From Bradyrhizobium sp. SSBR45G (lineage in GTDB: Bacteria > Pseudomonadota > Alphaproteobacteria > Rhizobiales > Xanthobacteraceae), in assembly GCF_030159255.1 (NCBI RefSeq), contig NZ_BSCT01000036.1, forward strand, positions 16,641-80,640: a DNA stretch of 64,000 nucleotides, in the 5' to 3' direction. Both the position numbers and the translations under genes were made by a program. Numbering within the stretch: position 1 is the first letter of the stretch; each line of letters opens with the position of its first letter. Below, piece after piece: positions 9,361-18,239 of the stretch. Under the pieces are notes generated by a model, which was not told the DNA's origin, did no database searches, and was given only the letters and a program-made list of their open reading frames with translations.

Positions 9361-9501
9361 AGCGACACATTGGCAGGCGCTTCTGTCGTGGTCCGACGAT
9401 GTCATCAAATGCGATAGCCTTGCCGCAGGCCGGGACTGAAGAAAAGCAGCGCGATGCATGGCCACTTGAGTCGGCAAGCTTTTAGTTACGGATCCACCCG
9501 C

Positions 9502-10545
9502 ATGTCACTGCTCGAACTCGATCGGGTCGGCAAATCCTTCGGCCCCAACATTGCCGTCGAAGAGTTCAGCCTCGCCGTCACCAAGGGCGAGTTCATCTCG
9601 TTCCTGGGACCGTCGGGCTGCGGCAAGACCACGACCTTGCAGATGATCGCGGGCTTCCTCGATCCCTCGCATGGCGCGATCCGGCTCGAAGGCAGGGATC
9701 TCGTCGCGGTGCCGCCGGCCAAGCGCGGGCTCGGCATCGTGTTCCAGAGCTACGCGCTGTTTCCGCACATGACGGCGGCCGAGAACGTCGCCTTCGGCCT
9801 GGAGATGCGGAAAGTCTCGCGCAGCGAGCGTGAGGAGCGCGTGCGCGCCGCGCTCGCGCTGGTCGGGCTCGCCGGCTACGAGGGCCGCCATCCGCGCCGC
9901 ATGTCGGGCGGCCAGCAGCAGCGCGTCGCGCTGGCGCGGGCGCTGGTGATCCGCCCGAGCGTGCTGCTGCTCGATGAGCCCTTGTCCAATCTCGACGCGC
10001 GGCTGCGCGAGGACATGCAGATCGAGCTGCGCCAGATCCAGCGCAATCTCGGCACCACCACCATCCTCGTCACCCACGACCAGATCGAGGCAATGTCGTT
10101 GTCCGATCGCATCGTGGTCATGAGCAAGGGGCGGATCGAGCAGATCGGCACGCCGCAGCAGGTCTATGAGCAGCCGGCTTCAGCCTTCGTCGCGCAGTTT
10201 CTCGGCAAGACCAACGAATTCGCGGCGGCTGTCGATCGGACCGTGGCGCCCGCGAAACTCGTCGCCGGCGGGTGGAGCGCACCGGCGCCGGCCGGCGTCA
10301 CGGGGGCCGTCACCGTCAGCGTGCGCCCCGAGCGAATCAGCTTCGGCGATGCCGGATTGGCGGCACGCATCACCAGCCGCATCTTCCAGGGCAATCACTG
10401 GCTGTTCCAGTGCGACACCGAATGCGGGCCAGCGATCGTGATCCGGCAGAACGACGGCCAGGGACAGCCGGAGCATGGCGCGGCCGTGCATCTCGCCTGG
10501 CGCGCCGCGGACATGAGCCTGCGCTCAGCGGGAGGCGCGGCATGA
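9502..10545 (+). CDS. ABC transporter ATP-binding protein (PotA-like)
   Basis: A 347-residue importer ATPase. Walker A GPSGCGKTT (about residues 35-43), Q-loop FQSYALFPHM, signature MSGGQQQRVALARAL, Walker B VLLLDEPLSNLD and the H-loop VTHDQ are all intact. The C-terminal about 100 residues form the TOBE regulatory domain. The ATG at 9502 (MSLLELDRVGKSFG) matches the family start. The stop overlaps the next gene's start (ATGA), indicating translational coupling to the permease. With the two permeases and the binding protein at 8141 it makes a complete polyamine/opine-type importer. Confidence 0.95.
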   Translation: MSLLELDRVGKSFGPNIAVEEFSLAVTKGEFISFLGPSGCGKTTTLQMIAGFLDPSHGAIRLEGRDLVAVPPAKRGLGIVFQSYALFPHMTAAENVAFGLEMRKVSRSEREERVRAALALVGLAGYEGRHPRRMSGGQQQRVALARALVIRPSVLLLDEPLSNLDARLREDMQIELRQIQRNLGTTTILVTHDQIEAMSLSDRIVVMSKGRIEQIGTPQQVYEQPASAFVAQFLGKTNEFAAAVDRTVAPAKLVAGGWSAPAPAGVTGAVTVSVRPERISFGDAGLAARITSRIFQGNHWLFQCDTECGPAIVIRQNDGQGQPEHGAAVHLAWRAADMSLRSAGGAA

Positions 10546-11432
10546 GCGCGGTGATCAGCGCCGATCCGCCGTCGGCAGGCGAGGCCCGCGCGGGCCTGAC
10601 GCTGGCGCTGCCGGCCTTGATGCTGTTCACCGGTGTCGTCGTGATCCCGCTGGCGATGACGGTGATGCTGTCGTTCCACGATTGGGGGCAATACAAGGGC
10701 ATCGAGCCGGTCTTCATCCTGAAGAACTGGCGCGAGATCGTCGAGGATCCCTATTACGCCGAGATGTTCTGGCGCACCTTCCGCGTGGCCGCGCTCGCGA
10801 CCCTGATCACGGCGGTGTTCGGCGTGCCCGAGGCCTACATCCTCAACCGCATGCAGGGACCATGGAAGGGACTCTTCCTCCTGGTGATCATCGGCCCGCT
10901 GCTGATCTCGGTGGTGGCGCGCACGCTCGGCTGGGCGTTGCTGTTCGGAGGCAACAACGGCCTCGCCAACAAGCTCCTGATGACATCAGGCCTGATCGAC
11001 TCGCCCGTCAAATTCATGTTCACCGAGACCGGCATGGTCGTCGCGCTGGCGCACGCGATGATGCCGTTCATGGTGCTCGCGGTGTGGACCGCGCTGCAGC
11101 GGCTGGATCCGCAGATCGAGAACGCCGCGCTGTCGCTCGGTGCCGGCTCGCTCACCGTGATGCGCCGCATCGTGCTGCCGCAGATCATGCCGGGCGTGCT
11201 GTCCGGCGCCATCATCGTGTTCTCGTTGTCGGCGAGCGCTTTCGCGACGCCCGCGATCATCGGCGGCCGCAGGCTCAAGGTGGCGGCGACGCTCGCCTAT
11301 GACGAGTTCCTCAACACGCTGAACTGGCCACTCGGCGCTGCGGTCGCCGTGCTGCTGCTGATCGCGCTGATCCTGATCGTGGTCGGCTCCAACACGCTGA
11401 TCGAGCGCCGCTACCAGGAGATGTTCCGATGA
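10542..11432 (+). CDS. ABC transporter permease (PotB-like)
   Basis: A 296-residue inner-membrane permease with about six helices and the cytoplasmic EAA loop (ENAALSLGAGSLTVMRRIVL-PQ), which contacts the ATPase. It starts inside the stop codon of the ATPase gene (ATGA) and itself ends in an ATGA overlap with the second permease at 11429. The two permeases form the heterodimeric channel of the importer. Confidence 0.93.
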   Translation: MSAVISADPPSAGEARAGLTLALPALMLFTGVVVIPLAMTVMLSFHDWGQYKGIEPVFILKNWREIVEDPYYAEMFWRTFRVAALATLITAVFGVPEAYILNRMQGPWKGLFLLVIIGPLLISVVARTLGWALLFGGNNGLANKLLMTSGLIDSPVKFMFTETGMVVALAHAMMPFMVLAVWTALQRLDPQIENAALSLGAGSLTVMRRIVLPQIMPGVLSGAIIVFSLSASAFATPAIIGGRRLKVAATLAYDEFLNTLNWPLGAAVAVLLLIALILIVVGSNTLIERRYQEMFR

Positions 11433-12238
11433 GCCGGAACGGCCCCCTGGCGCTGATCTTCCACACGCTGTTCGTCGTCTTCATGGTGGCGCCGATCGTG
11501 GTCGTGTGCTGGGTCGCGTTCACGCCCGACGGCTTTCTGTCGATCCCGCTGACGAACTTCTCGCTGCGCTGGTTCAGGGCGCTCGCCAACTATCCCGAGT
11601 TCGTCCACGCCTTCGGCGTGAGCCTGTGGCTCGGCGCGCTGTCGTCCTGCATCGCGCTGTTGTTCGCGGTGCCGGCGGCGCTGGCGATCAGCCGCTATCG
11701 CTTCCGCGGCCGCGATGCCTTGTCGGCGCTGTTCCTGTCGCCCTTGATGATCCCGCATGTCGTGCTCGGCATCGCCTTCCTGCGCTTCTTCACCTCGGTC
11801 GGCATCGGCGGCACCTTCGTCGCGCTGGTGATCGCCCATGTCGTCGTCGTGTTTCCGTTCGCGCTGCGGCTGACGCTCGCGTCCGCGACCGGCATGGACC
11901 GCTCGGTCGAGATGGCCGCGATCTCGCTCGGCGCCGACGGCTGGACCATGTTCCGCCGCGTCACCCTGCCCGCCATCCTGCCCGGCATCGTCTCGGGCTG
12001 GATGCTCGCCTTCATCCAGTCGTTCGACGACCTGACCATGACCGTGTTCCTGGCGACGCCGGGCACAGAGACGCTACCGGTGCGGATGTTCCTCTACATC
12101 CAGGACAACATCGATCCGCTGGTGACATCGGTGTCGGCCAGCGTCATCGCCATCACCATGACCGTCCTGATTCTGCTCGATCGCATCTACGGGCTCGACC
12201 GCGTGCTGACAGCCAAAGGCGGCGACGCAGGACGATAG
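11429..12238 (+). CDS. ABC transporter permease (PotC-like)
   Basis: A 269-residue permease with about six membrane helices and the EAA-type motif EMAAISLGADGWTMFRRVTL-PA. It is the second half of the importer channel, translationally coupled to the first permease by ATGA. It is followed after 11 bp by the first oxidase gene, whose AGGAG ribosome-binding site overlaps this gene's stop codon. Uptake and oxidation are thus encoded in one continuous transcript. Confidence 0.93.
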   Translation: MSRNGPLALIFHTLFVVFMVAPIVVVCWVAFTPDGFLSIPLTNFSLRWFRALANYPEFVHAFGVSLWLGALSSCIALLFAVPAALAISRYRFRGRDALSALFLSPLMIPHVVLGIAFLRFFTSVGIGGTFVALVIAHVVVVFPFALRLTLASATGMDRSVEMAAISLGADGWTMFRRVTLPAILPGIVSGWMLAFIQSFDDLTMTVFLATPGTETLPVRMFLYIQDNIDPLVTSVSASVIAITMTVLILLDRIYGLDRVLTAKGGDAGR

Positions 12239-12249
12239 GAGACACTCCG

Positions 12250-13386
12250 ATGAAAGACTATGACGTCGCCATCGTCGGCGGCGGCCTGCTCGGCTCCGCT
12301 ATTGCCTGGGGATTGGGACGGCTCGGCCAGCGCGTCGCCGTGCTCGACGAGGGCGACATCGCCAAGCGGGCGTCGCGTGCCAATTTCGCGCTGGTGTGGG
12401 TGCAGAGCAAAGGCCTGGGCATGCCGGCCTACACCGGCTGGACCGTGCGCGGCTCGAAGGCGTGGCCGAAGCTGGCCGAGGAGTTGAAGGCGCAGACCGG
12501 CCTCGACGTCGTGCTGCAGCAGAACGGCGGCTTCCATCTCACCTTGGGCGAGGCGGAGTACGAGCAGCGCAGCCAGCTCGTTGCGCGCATGCACAATCAG
12601 ACCGGCGCGGCCGACTATCGGATGGAGATGATGCCGGCGGCAGACGTGAAGAAGATGCTGCCGCTGATCGGGCCGGAGGTCTCGGGCGGCAGCTTCTGCC
12701 CCTATGATGGCCACGTGAATTCGCTGCGCACCTTCCGCGCGCTGCATGCCGGCATGAAGGCGTTCGGCGTCGACTATCTGCCGGAACGTGCGGTCAGCGC
12801 GATCGTGCGCGATGGCAACGAGTTCAGGCTGGCGACGGCGCAAGGCGAGATCCGCGCGGCCAAGGTCGTACTCGCGGCCGGCAACGCCAACGCGACGCTG
12901 GCCCCGATGGTCGGCCTGTCGGCGCCGATGGGTCCCACACGCGGCCAGATCGTCGTGACCGAGCGCACCATGCCGTTCCTGCCGCATCCGCTGACGACGA
13001 TCCGCCAGACCGACGAGGGCACGGTGATGATCGGCGACAGCAAGGAGGATGAGCTCGACGATCGCGTCCAGAACCATCCGATCAACGCTGTGATGTCCGA
13101 TCGCGCCCAGCGCACGTTCCCGCATCTGGCGCGGCTCAACGTCGTCAGGAGCTGGACCGGCATCCGCGTGATGCCGAAGGACGGCTTCCCGATCTATGAG
13201 CAGTCGGAGACGCATTCCGGCGCCTTCGTCGCCTGCTGCCATTCCGGCGTGACCTTGGCCGCCAACCACGCCTTCGAGATCGCGCGGATGGTGAAGGACG
13301 GCGCGCTGGACACGGAGCTGGTCGGCGCGTTCACCGCCAAGCGCTTCGAGACTGCGGCAGGAGCCGGCGGCAGTGGCTACTACTGA
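12250..13386 (+). CDS. FAD-dependent oxidoreductase, DAO family (first copy)
   Basis: A 378-residue flavoprotein with the N-terminal FAD-binding Rossmann motif DVAIVGGGLLGSAIAWGLG (about residues 5-23) and the DAO fold through to a C-terminal GVTLAANHAFEIARM segment. The family includes D-amino acid dehydrogenases, sarcosine and glycine oxidases, and the catalytic subunits of opine oxidase and HCN synthase; all oxidise a C-N bond to an imine. ATG at 12250 with AGGAG 8 bp upstream. It may form a complex with the [2Fe-2S] and BFD-type proteins encoded next. The substrate is not identifiable; a second DAO protein at 15114 suggests two successive oxidations or two assemblies. Confidence 0.9.
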   Translation: MKDYDVAIVGGGLLGSAIAWGLGRLGQRVAVLDEGDIAKRASRANFALVWVQSKGLGMPAYTGWTVRGSKAWPKLAEELKAQTGLDVVLQQNGGFHLTLGEAEYEQRSQLVARMHNQTGAADYRMEMMPAADVKKMLPLIGPEVSGGSFCPYDGHVNSLRTFRALHAGMKAFGVDYLPERAVSAIVRDGNEFRLATAQGEIRAAKVVLAAGNANATLAPMVGLSAPMGPTRGQIVVTERTMPFLPHPLTTIRQTDEGTVMIGDSKEDELDDRVQNHPINAVMSDRAQRTFPHLARLNVVRSWTGIRVMPKDGFPIYEQSETHSGAFVACCHSGVTLAANHAFEIARMVKDGALDTELVGAFTAKRFETAAGAGGSGYY

Positions 13387-13417
13387 GATCGCGGCGAACG
13401 CCGCCACGGAGACGACG

Positions 13418-13714
13418 ATGTTCAAACGCGCAGACGGTGATAGCAGGCGATCGGTGACGATCCATGTCGAGGGCCAGGCGGTCGCCGCGCGCGAAGGCGA
13501 CACGGTGTCGGCGGCGCTGCTCGCCTCCGGCCTCGACGTCAGACGCGCGACGGCGGTCAGCGGCGCCAGGCGGCTGCCCTACTGCATGATGGGCGTATGT
13601 TTCGACTGCCTCGTCACCATCGACGGCGTCGGCAACCGGCAGGGCTGTCTGGTGCCCGTCGCTGAGGGCATGCAAATCGAAATCCAGAAGGGCAAGCGGG
13701 AGATCGGCAAATGA
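13418..13714 (+). CDS. [2Fe-2S]-binding subunit (HcnA/OoxA-N-terminal type)
   Basis: A 98-residue small protein with the plant-ferredoxin-type cysteine set C-x4-C-x2-C (CMMGVCFDC) plus a distal C in NRQGC, enough for one [2Fe-2S] cluster. Such proteins are the small subunit of multi-component opine oxidase, D-hydroxyproline dehydrogenase or HCN synthase complexes, passing electrons from the flavins towards the respiratory chain. I chose the ATG at 13418 because GGAG lies 6 bp upstream; a GTG at 13373 would overlap the preceding gene and add 15 residues. Its stop overlaps the next start (ATGA). Confidence 0.88.
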   Translation: MFKRADGDSRRSVTIHVEGQAVAAREGDTVSAALLASGLDVRRATAVSGARRLPYCMMGVCFDCLVTIDGVGNRQGCLVPVAEGMQIEIQKGKREIGK

Positions 13715-15117
13715 GCGCGGCGCCCAAACGTGATCAATACGACGTCGTCATCATCGGCGCCGGCCCGGCCGGCCTTGCGGCGACAGCGGACGCCGCCGGC
13801 GCAGGCCTGTCGACCTTGCTGCTCGACGAGAACGCGGGTCCCGGCGGCCAGGTCTGGCGCGCCATCAATTCGACGCCGGTGAAGGAGGAAGCACTGCTGG
13901 GGACCGACTACTGGTCCGGTGCCGAGATCGCCAAGGCTGCACGCGACAGCGGCGCCGAGATCATCCACCGCGCCACGGTGTGGAGCCTGGACCGCAACCT
14001 CGAAATCGGTGTGTCGGTAGGCGGCGGATCTGCCTTCATCAAGGCCAGGCGCGTCATCATCGCAACCGGCGCGCAGGAACGTCCGTTCCCGATCCCCGGC
14101 TGGACGTTGCCAGGTGTGATGACAGCGGGCGCAGCACAGACGATGCTGAAATCTTCAGGTCTCGTGCCGGATTGCCCCACCGTCATTGCTGGGCAGGGAC
14201 CTTTGCTGTGGCTGCTTGCCGCACAGATTCTGCGGCTCGGCGGCCGCATCGACCGTGTGCTCGACACCACCCCGCGCGCCAACTACATGGCCGCGCTGCC
14301 ACACGCTTTCGGCTTCGTGACCTCGCCCTATTTCATGAAGGGACTCGCGATGATGCGCGAGGTGCGCGCCAAGGTGCCGGTCACGGGCGGCGTGACGGAG
14401 CTCGCGGCCGCGGGCAACGGCAAGCTCGATGCCGTCAGCTATGTCACGGCGGGCGGCAAGCGCGAGACGCTGTCGGCCGAGCTTTTGCTGCTGCATCAGG
14501 GCGTGGTGCCCAATGTCAACCTGGCGATGGCTGCCGGCGTCGAGCATCGCTGGAACGAACTGCAGCTATGCTGGACTCCCGTGCTGGATGCGCTCGGTAA
14601 CAGCTCGATTCCAGGCATTGCGATTGCTGGCGACGGCGCGGGCATTGGCGGGGCGCAGGCGGCGGTGTGGCGTGGTCGCGCTGCGGCAGGCAGCGCGATC
14701 AAAGCCTCCCGGTCCAACGCCAAGGTGTCTGATGTGTCCGCGCAGTTGCGACGCGCCGAGCGCGGTCGCGCCTTCCTTGATACGCTGTTCCAGCCGGCGA
14801 AGCAGTTTCGCATTCCGCAGGGCGACACCATCGTGTGCCGCTGCGAGGAGATCACCGCCAAGGATGTGCTCGACTCCGTCGCGATCGGCGCGACCGGGCC
14901 GAACCAGCTCAAGGCCTATCGCCGCACCGGGATGGGTCCGTGCCAGGGCCGGCTGTGCGGCCTGACCGTCACCGAGCTGATGGCGGAGGCGCGCGGCAAG
15001 AGCCCGCAGGAGATCGGCTATTATCGGCTGCGCGCGCCGGTAAAGCCGATCATGCTGTCCGAGCTCGCCAACCTGCCGAAGACCGAAGAGGCCACCAAGG
15101 CCGTGGTGCGCGGATGA
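13711..15117 (+). CDS. FAD/NAD(P)-binding oxidoreductase with C-terminal BFD-type [2Fe-2S] domain (HcnB/OoxA-like)
   Basis: A 468-residue protein. The FAD motif DVVIIGAGPAGLAATADAAG (about 8-27) and a second nucleotide-binding fold with ATGAQERPFPIPGW are typical of the pyridine-nucleotide disulfide reductase class. The C terminus carries a BFD-like [2Fe-2S] site, C-x-C near CRCEEITAKDV and C-x4-C in GPCQGRLCG. Together with the small Fe-S protein it forms the electron-transfer part of an opine-oxidase/HCN-synthase-like dehydrogenase. It is coupled by ATGA overlaps to both neighbours, so a fixed stoichiometry with them is likely. Confidence 0.92.
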   Translation: MSAAPKRDQYDVVIIGAGPAGLAATADAAGAGLSTLLLDENAGPGGQVWRAINSTPVKEEALLGTDYWSGAEIAKAARDSGAEIIHRATVWSLDRNLEIGVSVGGGSAFIKARRVIIATGAQERPFPIPGWTLPGVMTAGAAQTMLKSSGLVPDCPTVIAGQGPLLWLLAAQILRLGGRIDRVLDTTPRANYMAALPHAFGFVTSPYFMKGLAMMREVRAKVPVTGGVTELAAAGNGKLDAVSYVTAGGKRETLSAELLLLHQGVVPNVNLAMAAGVEHRWNELQLCWTPVLDALGNSSIPGIAIAGDGAGIGGAQAAVWRGRAAAGSAIKASRSNAKVSDVSAQLRRAERGRAFLDTLFQPAKQFRIPQGDTIVCRCEEITAKDVLDSVAIGATGPNQLKAYRRTGMGPCQGRLCGLTVTELMAEARGKSPQEIGYYRLRAPVKPIMLSELANLPKTEEATKAVVRG

Positions 15118-16247
15118 CGGTGCGCAAGGATGCCATCATCGTGGGTGGCGGCATCCACGGCTGCTCCACCGCGCTGCATCTCTGTCTCGCCGGCTTGAAG
15201 CCGGTGCTGATCGAGAAGGACTATGCCGGCCGCCACGCCTCTGGCGTCAATGCCGGCGGCGTGCGCCAGCTCGCGCGCGATGTCGCCGAGATTCCCTTGT
15301 CGATCCGCTCGATGGGACTCTGGGAACGGATCGGCGAGCTGGTCGACGATGATTGCGGCTTCGAGAGCTACGGCCAGGTGCTGGTCGCGGAGACCGAGGC
15401 GGAGCTCGACGCCTGCCGCGTCCGCGTCACCGACCTCAACGAACGCGGGTTCACCCATGAGGAGCTGATCGACGGCGCCGAGTTGCGCCGCCTCGTGCCG
15501 GCGGTGGCCGAGAGTTGCCCGGGCGGCGTGGTGTCGCGGCGCGACGGCGCCGCTCAGCCGGCGCGCACCACCACTGCGTTTCGCCGCAAGGCGGAGCAGC
15601 TCGGCGCCACGATTCGCGAAGGTATGCCTGCGACCAACATCCGTAAGGACGGCAAGCTCTGGCTCGTCGATGTCGGCACTGACACCTTCGCCGCGCCGGT
15701 GCTCGTCAATGCGGCCGGCGCCTGGGCTGGCCGCGTTGCGGACCAGTTCGGCGAGACCGTGCCGGTCGAGACCATCGCGCCGATGCTGATGATCACCTCG
15801 CCCGTCGCCCACTTCATCGATCCCGTCGTCATCCTGCGCGGACGAAAATTGTCGTTCAAGCAGTTCCCGAACGGCACGGTGCTGATCGGCGGCGGTCACC
15901 TTGCCATCCCCGATCAGGACCGCAACGAGACGGTGCTCGACTGGCGCAAGCTGTCAGAGAGTGCGCGCACCGTCGCCGAGCTGTTCGAGGTGATGCGCAG
16001 CGCGACCATCATGCGCGCCTGGGCCGGCATCGAGGCGCGCATGCGCGACGACATTCCGGTGTTCGGCCCGAGCGCCGTGCATGACGGGCTGTATCACCAG
16101 TTCGGCTTCTCGGCGCACGGCTTCCAGCTCGGCCCCGGCGCCGGCGCGGTCATGGCCGAGCTCATCGTGCACGGCGGCACCCAGACCCGCATCACTGGTC
16201 TCAGCATCACGCGCTTTCAGAATTCCCCCCCTTCATCAACGACATGA
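15114..16247 (+). CDS. FAD-dependent oxidoreductase, DAO family (second copy)
   Basis: A 377-residue DAO-fold flavoenzyme with DAIIVGGGIHGCSTALHLC (FAD motif, about residues 5-23), a NAAGAWAG segment and the C-terminal GFSAHGFQLGPGAGAVMAEL typical of sarcosine/glycine oxidase and opine oxidase beta subunits (HcnC/OoxB-like). It starts in the stop codon of the preceding gene (ATGA). It differs clearly from the other DAO protein at 12250, so it is not a recent duplication. Probably the catalytic subunit of the complex with the two Fe-S proteins before it; which DAO protein pairs with them cannot be settled here. Confidence 0.9.
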   Translation: MTVRKDAIIVGGGIHGCSTALHLCLAGLKPVLIEKDYAGRHASGVNAGGVRQLARDVAEIPLSIRSMGLWERIGELVDDDCGFESYGQVLVAETEAELDACRVRVTDLNERGFTHEELIDGAELRRLVPAVAESCPGGVVSRRDGAAQPARTTTAFRRKAEQLGATIREGMPATNIRKDGKLWLVDVGTDTFAAPVLVNAAGAWAGRVADQFGETVPVETIAPMLMITSPVAHFIDPVVILRGRKLSFKQFPNGTVLIGGGHLAIPDQDRNETVLDWRKLSESARTVAELFEVMRSATIMRAWAGIEARMRDDIPVFGPSAVHDGLYHQFGFSAHGFQLGPGAGAVMAELIVHGGTQTRITGLSITRFQNSPPSSTT

Positions 16248-16251
16248 GGAC

Positions 16252-16602
16252 ATGATGACCATCACCCGCAAGATCCGTTCCGCCATCCATCACCGCATCG
16301 TCGAGGCCAACGGCTTCGTCTTTGTCGGCGGCACCATTGCCGATGACACGTCGGTGTCGATGGGCGAGCAGACCCGCAACATCCTCGGCAAGATCGACGG
16401 CTTCCTGAAGCAGGCCGGCACCGACAAGACACGCGTCGTCTCAGGCCAGATCTTCGTCACCGATCTGTCGAAGAAGAAGGAAATGGATGCGGCCTGGACC
16501 GAGTTCTTTGGCGACGATCTGCCGACGCGGGCCACCGTCGGCGTGGCCGATCTCGGCGGCGGGGCGCTGATCGAGATCGTCATCACCGCGATCAAGGGCT
16601 GA
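16252..16602 (+). CDS. RidA/YjgF-family imine deaminase
   Basis: A 116-residue protein of the RidA family (usual length 110-130): HRIVEANGFVFVGGTIADD near the N terminus and the C-terminal RATVGVADLGGGALIEIVIT. RidA proteins hydrolyse reactive enamine/imine products of amino-acid oxidation. The family's conserved arginine lies in this C-terminal block (RATVGV), consistent with activity. The gene begins 4 bp after the second DAO gene; ATGs at 16252 and 16255 are both possible, with GAGGA close upstream. As last gene of the operon it supports the idea that the two flavoenzymes release imines. Confidence 0.92.
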   Translation: MMTITRKIRSAIHHRIVEANGFVFVGGTIADDTSVSMGEQTRNILGKIDGFLKQAGTDKTRVVSGQIFVTDLSKKKEMDAAWTEFFGDDLPTRATVGVADLGGGALIEIVITAIKG

Positions 16603-16617
16603 CCGCAGCGGGATCAG

Positions 16618-16642
16618 GCCGGCCCGCCTTCGCGAGGCCGGC
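16618..16642. terminator. Possible bidirectional terminator hairpin
   Basis: A 7-bp perfect stem GCCGGCC / GGCCGGC with an 11-nt loop lies between the convergent ends of ridA and the binding-protein gene at 16659. There is no T run on either side, so it could be a weak or Rho-assisted stop. Confidence 0.35.
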
Positions 16643-16658
16643 GCGATTCATCCTGGGA

Positions 16659-18239
16659 TCATTCCAGATCGATCGGCTGATAGGAGCCGGACTTGTCGAG
16701 CTGGGTGCCCCAGACCTTGTGCAGGGCCTGATGATCGCCACGGCTCAGATTGAGCGAGGCGCCGAGTCCCATGTCGAGATTGCGGGTGTTTTCCAGCGCC
16801 TCGACCAGCCGTTCGGTGTCGAGCTGCGGGCCGCAGCGCCTCAGCGCATCGATCAGGAGATTGGCCGCGATGTAGCCTTCGAGCGAGATGTAGTCGGGAG
16901 TCTCGCCGGGAGATGCCTGCGCCAGCGCCGTCTTGAAGTCGAGCACGGTGCTCGAATAGCCCGACACGGCCGGCACCGCCTGCGTCACGATGACGTTCTC
17001 GGTGAAGCGCGGCCCCAGCATGGCAAGTTCCTGCGCAAGCGCGGTGGCGCCGACGATCGACATGTTGGTGTAGATCATGCCGGGAAACAGGTCGCGCGTC
17101 TTTTCGATGAATTTTGCCGCGGGCCGAGTCGTCCCGACCATCACGATCGCGCGGATCGGCACCTTCTGCGCCTTGAGCTGGGCGACCGCCCCGTCCATGT
17201 CGATCGAGTTGCGGGTGTAGACCAGACGCAGGATCGACGCGTCGCTGAGGCCGGCCGCGCGGTAGGCCTTGGCGACACCCGCGAAGCCCTGCTCGCCAAG
17301 ATCGTCATTCTGCCCAAACACCGCAATCTGGTTCGGCCTGATCTTGCGTATCTTCAGCAGATAGCGCACCGCGGCGTCGGCTTCCTCCACGAAGCTCGGC
17401 CGGTAGTTGAAGACGTAGCGATCCGGCGGATCGTGCCGCACCACGCTGCCGCCGGTGAACGGCGCAAAGAACAGCACGCGGCGTTCGAGCGCGAACGGGA
17501 CTGCGACCGCCGCGGTCGGCGTGCCGAGATTGCCCAGGAAACCGAACACCTGCTCCCTGTCCCAGAGCAGCTTCATCGCATCCGGTGTCCGGGTCGGCTC
17601 GAAGCCGTCGTCCGCGGCGATCAGCTTGAGCATCCGGCCATTGACGCCGCCGCTGGCATTGGTCCGCGCGAAGGCGACCTCAATGCCGCGTTTGTAGCTC
17701 TGCCCGTTCTCCTTGGCGCTTCCCGTGTAGGGAATGACCATGCCGAAGCGGATCTCCTGATCGGTCACGCCGCGCACGGGGCCGGACGCAGCAGGCCTGA
17801 TCGCGCCCGTCGCGGCAACAGCAGCCGGCGCGGCGGGCGCCGTGGCCGGCGGCGGCGCGCTGACGCTTCGCTCGAGCTCAGTGAGCTGGCGCTCGACCAG
17901 CCTGCAATCGGCGCGCCCGCCATTGACCGCGGCACGGCCCTCGGCGACGTTTCGCTCGAATTCTCTGGCGAGCTCGTTCAGATCGTTCGGATTGGCCGCG
18001 GCCTCGCGGATCGCCTGTTGAAACTTGCCGAGGATCAGCTGCACGCGACGGGGCGCGATGCTCGTACAGGCCTGAGACGAACCGATGATCGGACCGACGC
18101 GGCCGGCCAGCTCCCGGACCAGGCTCACATTGTCGGCCGAAACGGCCGCGCTGACGCTTCCGGCCAGCACGACGGCAGAAAGAACCGCTGCGCGATGCGA
18201 ACGCCGCGTGATGCACGAGGCGAAGGATGAATTTTGCAT
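16659..18239 (-). CDS. Periplasmic ligand-binding protein (Leu/Ile/Val type) with extra N-terminal helical region
   Basis: A 526-residue secreted protein. The ATG at 18239 opens a signal peptide ending near VSAAVSA. Residues about 35-130 are a charged, helical segment with two cysteines (SQACTSI and RADCRLV), then an Ala/Pro linker (about 130-150). From about residue 160 there is a Peripla_BP_6 domain (QEIRFGMVIPYTGSAKENGQ, FLGNLGTPTAAVAVPFA, DYISLEGYIAANLLIDAL). Ordinary members lack the N-terminal segment. No permease or ATPase genes adjoin it, so it may be an orphan binding protein or a sensor partner. The ligand is unknown. Confidence 0.88.
   Translation of the reverse strand: MQNSSFASCITRRSHRAAVLSAVVLAGSVSAAVSADNVSLVRELAGRVGPIIGSSQACTSIAPRRVQLILGKFQQAIREAAANPNDLNELAREFERNVAEGRAAVNGGRADCRLVERQLTELERSVSAPPPATAPAAPAAVAATGAIRPAASGPVRGVTDQEIRFGMVIPYTGSAKENGQSYKRGIEVAFARTNASGGVNGRMLKLIAADDGFEPTRTPDAMKLLWDREQVFGFLGNLGTPTAAVAVPFALERRVLFFAPFTGGSVVRHDPPDRYVFNYRPSFVEEADAAVRYLLKIRKIRPNQIAVFGQNDDLGEQGFAGVAKAYRAAGLSDASILRLVYTRNSIDMDGAVAQLKAQKVPIRAIVMVGTTRPAAKFIEKTRDLFPGMIYTNMSIVGATALAQELAMLGPRFTENVIVTQAVPAVSGYSSTVLDFKTALAQASPGETPDYISLEGYIAANLLIDALRRCGPQLDTERLVEALENTRNLDMGLGASLNLSRGDHQALHKVWGTQLDKSGSYQPIDLE

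Noticed and set aside
12250..16602. Calling the oxidoreductase cluster hydrogen cyanide synthase (hcnABC)
   Set aside because: The components resemble HcnA, B and C, but there are two DAO proteins, an ABC importer and RidA in the same operon, which do not accompany hcnABC. Opine or amine oxidation fits better.
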